From NCBI GenBank assembly GCA_024640445.1, contig JAHEEZ010000024.1, positions 1-22,416 of the forward strand: a stretch of DNA of 22,416 nt. The letters run 5' to 3'. The DNA is from Acidobacteriota bacterium (GTDB lineage: Bacteria > Acidobacteriota > Blastocatellia > Pyrinomonadales > Pyrinomonadaceae). The notes under the pieces are model-generated. The model worked only from the letters and a program-made list of their open reading frames with translations. It was not told where the DNA came from and did not search any database. This document shows, piece by piece, positions 1 to 5,997 of this stretch; the first letter of the stretch is position 1; each line of letters begins with the position of its first letter. Made by a program: the position numbers and the translations under genes.

Positions 1-1
1 G

Positions 2-631
2 GACTGGTTCAAGATCAAAGTGAAGGGTCGCCAGGCACACGGCTCGACTCCCTGGGAAGGCATCGACCCGATCGTAACGGCATCGCAGATCATCAACGGT
101 TTGCAGACCATCGTCAGCCGCCGCTCGCGCCTAACGACCGCTCCGGTGGTAATCACGGTGGGCAAAATCAACGCCGGAGTTCGCGAGAACATCATTCCGG
201 AAGAACTTGAGATGGCGGGCACTATTCGGACACTCGATCCTGCAATGCAGAAAGACGTTCACGAGAAGATCCGGCAGGTCGTGAAGAGCATAGCCGAAAG
301 CGCGGGCGCCGAGGCGACGGTCGAGATCGATACCAAAACGCTGGTCACGTACAACACCCCTGAACTGGTCACGAAGATGGTCCCCTCGCTTGAGAAGGCT
401 GCGGGTAAAGATAATGTCTTTGAAAAGGAATGGACCACGGGCGCTGAGGACTTTTCCTATTTTGGTGAAAAGGCGCCGTCGTTCTTCTTCTTCCTTGGCG
501 GGATGAAGAAAGGAGCCGATCCTTTGAAGGTGTCGGGGCATCACACACCCGATTTCTTTATCGATGACAGCATGCTCGACGTAGGCGTGAAAGCGTTCTG
601 CAATATCGTATTCGATTATCCCGAGAGTTGA
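2..631 (+). CDS. M20 family metallopeptidase/amidohydrolase, C-terminal part (cut by window start)
   Basis: The reading frame is open from base 2 and ends at TGA 629-631, so only the last ~209 residues are present. The visible part begins inside the M20 dimerisation (lid) domain (KVKGRQAHGSTPWEGIDP, then PVVITVGKINAGVRENIIPE) and returns to the catalytic domain (TTGAEDFSYF, then SGHHTPDFF). The AEDF segment and the late GHHTPDF histidine are typical of M20D-type amidohydrolases, which hydrolyse N-acyl amino acids or small peptides with a two-metal centre. The N-terminal metal ligands lie outside the window, so substrate cannot be judged. A GTG at base 20 is not the true start, because conserved domain sequence precedes it. 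The next gene follows after 20 bases on the same strand, so the two may be co-transcribed. Confidence 0.9.
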   Translation, partial: DWFKIKVKGRQAHGSTPWEGIDPIVTASQIINGLQTIVSRRSRLTTAPVVITVGKINAGVRENIIPEELEMAGTIRTLDPAMQKDVHEKIRQVVKSIAESAGAEATVEIDTKTLVTYNTPELVTKMVPSLEKAAGKDNVFEKEWTTGAEDFSYFGEKAPSFFFFLGGMKKGADPLKVSGHHTPDFFIDDSMLDVGVKAFCNIVFDYPES

Positions 632-651
632 AGAAAGGTTAGAGGCAGTAA

Positions 652-1089
652 ATGATCGAACAATCCAAGAGACTTATATTTTTGATTCTGGGAATTCTCG
701 CGGTGGGGGCGGGCTTTGCCGGCGTTTTCCTTCCATTGGTCCCGACAACGCCCTTTCTCCTTTTGGCGGCATTCTTTTTTTCAAGAAGCTCCGACAGGCT
801 TCACGACTGGCTGCTTAACCACAAGCTGTTTGGCAAGCTTATCCGCGACTGGCGCGAACACCGCGCGATCGCCCCAAGGGCAAAGTTCATTTCGGTCGCG
901 ATGATCGTCCCACTCTACAGCTACACGATCTTCTGGCACGACTTCCACATCGCCATCAAACTTTGTCTCGTCGGCCTATGCCTGTGGTCGACCATCTTTA
1001 TCCTGACACGCGCGAACGGCCCGAAGAAGGTCGTTGAATCGAAAGTGCCGGCTGATCTGAATTTGCGGGAAAGTGAATCGGGAAGCTAG
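652..1089 (+). CDS. YbaN/DUF454 family inner-membrane protein
   Basis: A 145-residue hydrophobic protein with the DUF454 (E. coli YbaN) signature: an N-terminal membrane segment at about residues 8-28, the motif LPLVPTTPFLLLAAFFFSRS (~27-46), then LHDWLLNHKLFG and a dry-cytoplasmic stretch, with two further membrane segments at about 80-117. Biochemical function of the family is not established. A purine-rich stretch (AGAAAGG, AGAGG) sits just upstream of the ATG. It follows the M20 peptidase closely and converges on the kinase gene with a 17-base gap. The C-terminal ~25 residues are charged and probably cytoplasmic. Confidence 0.88.
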   Translation: MIEQSKRLIFLILGILAVGAGFAGVFLPLVPTTPFLLLAAFFFSRSSDRLHDWLLNHKLFGKLIRDWREHRAIAPRAKFISVAMIVPLYSYTIFWHDFHIAIKLCLVGLCLWSTIFILTRANGPKKVVESKVPADLNLRESESGS

Positions 1090-1106
1090 GCTCCAGCGTT
1101 CTTATC

Positions 1107-3275
1107 CTATTTAGCTTCGGGTTCAGCGAGTAGAGCAATAAAACGCGGGTCTTTCCGGAGCGGGTCAAGGTCGGGATCGTTTCGAACCCAATCGCGCGAA
1201 AGGCTGGATTGTCCCACCGCCTGTTCAAGGCAAGAAAGCGCTTTATCGTACAATTTCAAATTCACAAAGGCGCAGGCGCTATTGTATTGGATTATCGGTT
1301 CTTCAGGGTCGAATGCCAATGCGCGTTCCGTCCATTCTAAAGCCCTTTCCGGTTCGCCCAGCGCAACGAGTATGGAGGCCCCCATCGTCAAAGCGCGCGT
1401 GTCGTCGGGATTCGAGCGTACCCTTCTGAAAACCGCCTCGATACATTCACGATCGGCTCGGCGCGCTTTGTTCATCTCGCCGAGATTTCGATAACACATC
1501 CCAAGCAGATACCAGGAATCGTACGCCTCAGGGACTATCCGGCAGGCATCGCGAAAATGTCGCGCGGCCTTGTCCATCTGTCCTCGCGAAAACGATATCC
1601 GCCCGAAGATGTAATGCGATTCATAGATCTTTGGATCCAGTTCGATCGCCTTTCGCATATGCTCTTCGGCACCTTCGTAATCTTTCCTGAGGAAAAGAGC
1701 CAGTCCTCTTGAGCAATGCGCATCGGCAAGGTCGGGCTGCATCTCGAGCGCTTTTGCGCTTGCCTCGTCCGCGGCCGTAACAGCTTCTTCGCCTTTACCA
1801 AAGTAGAGGCTCAGGAACGAATGGCAGTCGGCGATACCGGCGTAGGCGCGGGCAAAGGTCGGGTCCGCCTCGATAGCGTCGGTGAATGCCTGGATCGCTA
1901 TTTCCAGCGATTTTTTCCGGTGCTGGTGAAAGAACCGCCGGCCTTGAAGATAGAGTTCGTAAGATTCCGGCACCTTTGGCGCATTACGGTAGTTTCCGGA
2001 CACCGGCTCATCGATCAGCTTTACCTTCAGGGCTTCTGCGATCTGCTCCGCGATCTCGTCCTCGACAGCGAAAATGTCCTGCATTTCACGGTCATAGCGC
2101 TCATTCCAGAGCCTGTAACCATTATCCACGCTCACAAGTTGCGCGGAGATCCTTACGCGTTCACCCGCTTTTCGGACGCTGCCCTCAAGTACGTTCTCAA
2201 CGTTCAGGCGCAGTCCGATATCGCGGATGTCCGATTTTTGGTTCTTGAACTGGAATGACGATGTCCTGGATGTCACGCGGAGTTCGGGGATCCTTCCCAG
2301 GGCGCGCAGAATCTCTTCCGCGATACCATCGCATAGATATTCCTGATCACCGGAAGGGCTCATATCCTGGAACGGCAGGACCGCTATAGACGCTTTCTGC
2401 TTCTGGACGGGAAATCTCAGTGTTACCTCGCCGGTCTCGAATTCCGACTGAAGCGCGGAAAGGTCCTGCAGAAGGAGCTCTATTTGTTCATATCGCTGGC
2501 GTCGGTCCCTGGCGAGCAATTTATCGAAGACCCGGTCAACCGGTTCCGGCAGGCCGGGAACGAGTTCGGAGATCTTCGATAACCTTTCCCCAAGCACTGC
2601 GGTGATCGTCGATCCGACATCGCCCCGTTCAAAAGGCGATCTGCCGGTGAGCATTTCGTAAAGGACGACCCCAAGGGACCAAATGTCGGTCCTTTGGTCG
2701 ACGGCCTGGCCTCGCAGCTGCTCCGGCGACATATATCTCGGAGTTCCGAGAACTTCAGACGGATCGGAAACCGGCCTGTCTTTCAGGAGTTTCGCAATTC
2801 CGAAGTCCAGTATCTTTATGACTCCTGTGCGGGTGACCATCAGGTTGGCGGGTTTAATATCGCGATGGACTATGAGGTCGTTGTGTGCGGCAGCAAGCCC
2901 TCTGGCGGTCTGGGCGGCGTACTCGAACGCGATGTCGGCATCGAGCGCCCCGCGCTTAAGGATCTTGTCTAACGTTTCGCCGTCGTAAAACGGCATTACG
3001 ATGAAGAGATCACCCTTGTCGATCTCTTCAACTTCAAAAACGGTACAAATGTTCGGGTGATCGAGGAGGGAAGCGGTTTGCGCTTCTTTAATGAACCGCT
3101 CCCGCATTTGTGTGTCCGAGACCGTTCGAAGGAATTTCAGCGCTACGTTCCGTTCGAGAACAGAATCCGTGCCCCTGTAAACCTCTCCCATCCCGCCGCG
3201 GCCCAGAAGGGCGCCGACGTGATACTTGGAAATCGTTTTTCCGGTCCGGTTCTGCTCGCTTGCGTTTGACTCCAC
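1107..3275 (-). CDS. Ser/Thr protein kinase with TolB-like domain and C-terminal TPRs
   Basis: 722 residues. The PknB-type kinase domain spans about 18-275: glycine loop GRGGMGEV (25-32), ATP lysine K47 in ALKF, catalytic HRDIKPAN (137-144, D139), DFG (157-159) and SPE (183-185), so it looks catalytically intact. Residues ~296-420 (SIAVLPFQDMSPSGDQEYLCDG, then VLEGSVRKAGERVRISAQLV and GYRLWNERYD) match the TolB/FlgO-like domain that often accompanies bacterial kinases and adenylate cyclases. TPR-like helical pairs fill ~436-690, and the end (DPDLDPLRKDPRF) is typical of these proteins. No membrane segment is visible, so this is probably a cytoplasmic signalling kinase. The start is GTG at 3275: an in-frame stop lies four codons upstream. 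A TAAGAT element lies 6 bases before the GTG, so a leaderless message is possible. Substrates are unknown. Confidence 0.93.
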   Translation of the reverse strand: MESNASEQNRTGKTISKYHVGALLGRGGMGEVYRGTDSVLERNVALKFLRTVSDTQMRERFIKEAQTASLLDHPNICTVFEVEEIDKGDLFIVMPFYDGETLDKILKRGALDADIAFEYAAQTARGLAAAHNDLIVHRDIKPANLMVTRTGVIKILDFGIAKLLKDRPVSDPSEVLGTPRYMSPEQLRGQAVDQRTDIWSLGVVLYEMLTGRSPFERGDVGSTITAVLGERLSKISELVPGLPEPVDRVFDKLLARDRRQRYEQIELLLQDLSALQSEFETGEVTLRFPVQKQKASIAVLPFQDMSPSGDQEYLCDGIAEEILRALGRIPELRVTSRTSSFQFKNQKSDIRDIGLRLNVENVLEGSVRKAGERVRISAQLVSVDNGYRLWNERYDREMQDIFAVEDEIAEQIAEALKVKLIDEPVSGNYRNAPKVPESYELYLQGRRFFHQHRKKSLEIAIQAFTDAIEADPTFARAYAGIADCHSFLSLYFGKGEEAVTAADEASAKALEMQPDLADAHCSRGLALFLRKDYEGAEEHMRKAIELDPKIYESHYIFGRISFSRGQMDKAARHFRDACRIVPEAYDSWYLLGMCYRNLGEMNKARRADRECIEAVFRRVRSNPDDTRALTMGASILVALGEPERALEWTERALAFDPEEPIIQYNSACAFVNLKLYDKALSCLEQAVGQSSLSRDWVRNDPDLDPLRKDPRFIALLAEPEAK

Positions 3276-3322
3276 TCGCCTATCTTAGCACTCACAGATG
3301 GCGAACCTAAGTCCCTCTGCCT

Positions 3323-3799
3323 TTACGATTGAAGGTGCGCTTCGACAAACCATAAAAGCTTGTCTGTCCCGCGAGCGACCTCTGTAAACAGGTCTGCCGA
3401 TATCTTATCGCCGGCTTCGTCGGCATCCGTCACGTTCGCACGAGTGTTCCTCGCGAACGCGGCAAGAGCGGACGAAAGCGCATCCACGTGGTCTCTTCCC
3501 TCGGCAATCTCCATCGGGTACTGCGTTAGCGATGATTTTTCGGCAGCGACGCGGACCGTCCCTTCAGCGGTCCCGCCCAGGACGGTAACCCTCTCGGCTA
3601 TCAGATCCGAGTAGCCTTCTACGTCGGTCGCCACCTGGTCAAACAACTCGTGGAGAGCGATGAAATTCATTCCCTTCACATTCCAGTGCGCCTGCTTAGC
3701 CTGAGATTTCAGGTCGAGCGAATCAGCGAGCCTCGCGTTTAGCATTTCGATAATGCGTCCGCGGGTGTCCTTGTCGATATCTATTTTTGTTTGATGCAT
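3323..3799 (-). CDS. dps: Dps-family DNA-binding ferritin-like protein
   Basis: 158 residues, the normal size for Dps. The intersubunit ferroxidase signature is complete: AHWNVKG (H38), LHELFD (H50, D54) and YSDLIAER (D65, E69) match E. coli Dps H51, H63, D67, D78 and E82. Dps forms a dodecamer that oxidises Fe(II) with H2O2, stores iron and protects DNA in starvation or oxidative stress. The N-terminus is short and has few lysines, so DNA binding cannot be predicted. A GGAG lies 11 bases upstream of the ATG. A consensus-like promoter overlapped by a PerR/Fur-like palindrome precedes the gene, which suggests peroxide or iron control. Confidence 0.95.
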   Translation of the reverse strand: MHQTKIDIDKDTRGRIIEMLNARLADSLDLKSQAKQAHWNVKGMNFIALHELFDQVATDVEGYSDLIAERVTVLGGTAEGTVRVAAEKSSLTQYPMEIAEGRDHVDALSSALAAFARNTRANVTDADEAGDKISADLFTEVARGTDKLLWFVEAHLQS

Positions 3800-3817
3800 T
3801 TAATTAATGTCTCCAAT

Positions 3818-3832
3818 TTAGAATTATTCTAA
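3818..3832. promoter_or_regulatory. PerR/Fur-like 7-1-7 palindrome at the dps promoter
   Basis: TTAGAATTATTCTAA is a perfect 7-1-7 inverted repeat. It has the architecture of Fur-superfamily boxes (B. subtilis PerR box TTATAATnATTATAA) and covers the predicted dps -10 element, as expected for a repressor site. No regulator gene of this family lies in the window, so PerR versus Fur is inferred from dps being the target. Confidence 0.72.
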
Positions 3833-3854
3833 TTCCAATGCCGATCAAAGTCAA
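3826..3854 (-). promoter_or_regulatory. Sigma70-type promoter of dps
   Basis: On the minus strand, -35 TTGACT (3849-3854) and -10 TAGAAT (3826-3831) are separated by exactly 17 bases. The predicted start near 3819 leaves a leader of about 20 bases that contains the GGAG Shine-Dalgarno sequence. Confidence 0.7.
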
Positions 3855-3934
3855 ACACTGCGAAATGCGGAATGAAAAGACAGAAACGCGACAGATAGGG
3901 TGCATGATCCACGGATCCCGCCGGATCGTTCCGC

Positions 3935-4234
3935 CTACCAACCGCCCATGTTCAAGTATTTGAGAGCGATCTCCTGGGCCTTGAAGATCCGCTTGCCCCG
4001 GTCGGTCGCCGAATACATAACCCGCGGGCCCGCGCCGTTATCTCCCTTCTGTTCCCACGACTCCAGGAGTTCTTTGTCGAGCATTCGCCCCAGAGTGACG
4101 TATATGGTGCCTCTCTTAAGCTCGCCTTCGGACCGATCCACCATCTCAAGTCCGAACATCTCGCCGTTGCTCTCCAGCAGTTCCATGATCAGGAATTCTT
4201 TGCCCGAAAGCGCGGGGAACTCGTTGTTTGCCAT
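3935..4234 (-). CDS. PadR-family transcriptional regulator
   Basis: 99 residues from the ATG at 4234, the usual length of short (subfamily 2) PadR proteins. The N-terminal winged-helix is clear: LSGKEFLIMELLESNGEMFG, then LKRGTIYVTLGRMLDKELLESW, the recognition-helix region of the family, followed by YSATDRGKRIFKAQEIAL, equivalent to the usual Y.lT..G...l segment. PadR proteins are ligand-sensing repressors. The frame extends further upstream, but the homology starts after 4234 and an AGGAGG lies 14 bases before this ATG. It is divergent from tsaD. The palindrome over its own promoter suggests autoregulation. No obvious target transporter lies next to it. Confidence 0.88.
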   Translation of the reverse strand: MANNEFPALSGKEFLIMELLESNGEMFGLEMVDRSEGELKRGTIYVTLGRMLDKELLESWEQKGDNGAGPRVMYSATDRGKRIFKAQEIALKYLNMGGW

Positions 4235-4268
4235 AAGTATATTCAAAGCCTCCTGGAATGCTATGCGT

Positions 4269-4283
4269 CTTACATTATGTAAG
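4269..4283. promoter_or_regulatory. Probable PadR operator (perfect 7-1-7 palindrome)
   Basis: CTTACATTATGTAAG is a perfect inverted repeat containing the ACAT/ATGT half-sites typical of PadR-family operators. It lies over the predicted -10 of the padR-like gene and 35 bases upstream of the padR start codon, so autorepression is the simplest reading. It ends 23 bases before the predicted -35 of the divergent tsaD. Confidence 0.68.
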
Positions 4284-4300
4284 GCGATCTCGGTAGTCAA
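4272..4300 (-). promoter_or_regulatory. Promoter of the PadR-family gene
   Basis: Minus-strand -35 TTGACT (4295-4300) with a 17-base spacer to TAATGT (4272-4277). CATAAT (4274-4279) is a better hexamer but with a 15-base spacer. Both -10 candidates lie inside the palindrome 4269-4283. Confidence 0.5.
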
Positions 4301-4306
4301 GCGTGC

Positions 4307-4335
4307 TTGTGCCCGACACTCTCCGGACATACACT
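4307..4335 (+). promoter_or_regulatory. Possible leaderless promoter of tsaD
   Basis: TTGTGC (4307-4312), a 17-base spacer and TACACT (4330-4335). Only 8 bases separate the -10 from the tsaD ATG at 4344 and there is no Shine-Dalgarno sequence, so transcription would start at or within about 2 bases of the start codon. Confidence 0.42.
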
Positions 4336-4343
4336 CTGACTTT

Positions 4344-5420
4344 ATGCTGATCCTCGGAATAGAAAGTTCATGCGACGAGACGGCAGCCGCAGTGGTGCGG
4401 GACGGCTGCGAGATACTTTCGTCAGTGATCTCGTCTCAAATAGAGATCCACAGAAAGTGGGGCGGAGTCGTCCCGGAGATCGCGTCGCGCGAGCATCTTG
4501 TAAAGATCGAACCGGTGGTCAAAGAAGCGCTCTCGAATGCGGGCGTCAACGTCGGGGAAATAGACGCGATCGCGGTTACGAACGGGCCCGGACTGATCGG
4601 GTCGCTTCTTGTCGGTGTCAATTTCGCGAAGGCAATGGCGTTCGGACTCGACGTTCCAATAATCGGCGTCAATCATATCGAAGGACACTTCTTCTCCGTT
4701 GTCTTCGAGAATCCCCCGGTCGAATATCCCGCAATGGCGCTGATCGTGTCCGGCGGACACACCAACCTCTTTCTATCAAAGGAGCCTGGAAGCTACGAGC
4801 TGCTTTCCCGCACTCGCGACGACGCGGCAGGCGAGGCGTTCGACAAGGTCTCGAAACTGCTCGGGCTTGGATATCCCGGCGGTCCGATCATAGAAAGACA
4901 CGCCCGGGAAGGCGACCCGAAAGCCGTTCCGCTTCCGATCGCGAAGATCTCCGACGGAAAACCCGATTTCAGTTTTAGCGGCCTTAAGACCGCGGTTGTC
5001 CGATATGTGCGTGAGAAAGGCATCAGACCGGTCGGACATGGAGAGGAACCTGGCCGGCATATCAAGGACTTGTGCGCCAGTTTTCAATCCACGGTCGTCA
5101 GAACTCTTCTCAAAACGACCGAAAGATTGGCAAAGGAACACCGCCCAAAGACATTGATAGTCGCCGGCGGTGTGGCTTGTAATCAGGAACTTCGCGCCGA
5201 ATCAGAAAGGGTCGGCGCAAAACTCGGTATCCCTGTCTATTTCCCTTCGAAACACTTATCTACCGACAACGCAGCGATGATAGCGGCGGCGGGTTACTTT
5301 CACCTTCAGAAGGGCGAGGAGTCAGGACTTGATCTTGGCGCCGATGTAAAGATTCGCCTTCAGAATACGGGCACGGATGCGGCGGCCGGTAACGGCAAGA
5401 AGTTGCCTTACAAGATCTGA
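4344..5420 (+). CDS. tsaD: tRNA N6-adenosine threonylcarbamoyltransferase TsaD
   Basis: 358 residues, slightly longer than the usual ~340. TsaD transfers the threonylcarbamoyl group from TC-AMP to A37 of ANN-decoding tRNAs, working with TsaB and TsaE. Diagnostic sequence: LGIESSCDETAAAVV (4-18), VTNGPGLIGSLLVG (78-91), the metal-binding HIEGH (H111, H115), LIVSGGHT (133-140), AGEAFDKVSKLLGLGYPGGP (162-181), FSFSGLKT (209-216), VAGGVACN (273-280) and STDNAAMIA (306-314) with D308. The frame is open to about base 3900, but homology begins at MLILGIES, so the ATG at 4344 is chosen; the upstream part is antisense to the PadR gene. The last ~20 residues (after KIRLQ) are extra and glycine/alanine-rich. 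No terminator is visible after it. Confidence 0.96.
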   Translation: MLILGIESSCDETAAAVVRDGCEILSSVISSQIEIHRKWGGVVPEIASREHLVKIEPVVKEALSNAGVNVGEIDAIAVTNGPGLIGSLLVGVNFAKAMAFGLDVPIIGVNHIEGHFFSVVFENPPVEYPAMALIVSGGHTNLFLSKEPGSYELLSRTRDDAAGEAFDKVSKLLGLGYPGGPIIERHAREGDPKAVPLPIAKISDGKPDFSFSGLKTAVVRYVREKGIRPVGHGEEPGRHIKDLCASFQSTVVRTLLKTTERLAKEHRPKTLIVAGGVACNQELRAESERVGAKLGIPVYFPSKHLSTDNAAMIAAAGYFHLQKGEESGLDLGADVKIRLQNTGTDAAAGNGKKLPYKI

Positions 5421-5454
5421 TGTCTTGTTTTTCCGCCTCCTTTGCGAACTTCAG

Positions 5455-5482
5455 TTGTCAAAGGCTAATATCGAACTACAAT
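5455..5482 (+). promoter_or_regulatory. Promoter upstream of the TIMP-like/sugar dehydrogenase pair
   Basis: TTGTCA (5455-5460), a 16-base spacer and TACAAT (5477-5482), each matching the sigma70 consensus at 5 of 6 positions. The transcript would start near 5489 and carry a ~35-base leader containing a 14-base inverted repeat, CGGTCCACGGACCG (5495-5508). Confidence 0.6.
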
Positions 5483-5523
5483 CCGGATTCCGACCGGTCC
5501 ACGGACCGCCAAAACGAAACTCT

Positions 5524-5991
5524 ATGAAGGTGATCGTATTCCTATTGCTCACTGCGTTACTCGGCGCGTTTCCAATGGTTCCCGCTGTTGCCGCTCACGG
5601 TACTGCGGTACGCCGGTGCGCGATCTCGAACTTTGAAGCGGAATATAAGAAATCGGAGGCAGTCTTCATAGGCGTTGTCACGGCTGTCGCGAAGGAAGGA
5701 GACAAAAAGATCTTCGAATTCCGGGTTGAGCGCTTCTGGAAAGGCGTCACAGATCGGAACCTGAAGGTATCGGTCTATGAAAACCCGAAGTTTCAAGCCC
5801 AGTTCCGTGCGGACGGAAGATTCCTTGTATTTGCGAAGGCGGATGAGGAGGGAGGTCTTATTGACGGCCGTTGTTCAAGGTCAAAGGACCTTGATCGCGA
5901 TGAGGAATATGCCGAAGAAGATATAGAGAAACTAGGCCCGGGTACTGTTTGCGAAGGTGATGGAAAGAAGTGCGGACCGACAGAGAGGTGA
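5524..5991 (+). CDS. Secreted TIMP/NTR-like domain protein
   Basis: 155 residues from the ATG at 5524. Residues 1-24 form a signal peptide (MKVIVFLLLTALLGAFPMVP, then AVAA), so the product is exported. The mature part follows the pattern of bacterial proteins with a TIMP/netrin-like OB-fold: an early cysteine (C32) near the new N-terminus, a SEAVFIGVV segment (~44-52), FEFRVERFWKGV (64-75), GRFLVFA (98-104) and CSRS (117-120). Additional cysteines C143 and C150 lie near the charged C-terminus. Its molecular role in bacteria is not known. An upstream extension of the frame overlaps the tsaD end and has no signal peptide, so it is rejected. The next gene starts 6 bases on, and its Shine-Dalgarno lies inside the end of this one, so the two are co-transcribed. 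Confidence 0.8.
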   Translation: MKVIVFLLLTALLGAFPMVPAVAAHGTAVRRCAISNFEAEYKKSEAVFIGVVTAVAKEGDKKIFEFRVERFWKGVTDRNLKVSVYENPKFQAQFRADGRFLVFAKADEEGGLIDGRCSRSKDLDRDEEYAEEDIEKLGPGTVCEGDGKKCGPTER

Positions 5992-5997
5992 AACAAA

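Noticed and set aside
3900..4343. N-terminal extension of the tsaD frame
   Set aside because: It is antisense to the PadR gene, has no TsaD homology, and the family start MLILGIESS is at 4344.
4370..4978. Arg-rich overlapping frame inside tsaD
   Set aside because: A frame-shifted shadow of a conserved gene; composition is Arg/Ser-rich and there is no ribosome site.
5495..5508. CGGTCC-AC-GGACCG inverted repeat as a regulator operator
   Set aside because: Only 14 bases in a GC-rich leader; could be chance, so it is mentioned with the promoter but not claimed as an operator.
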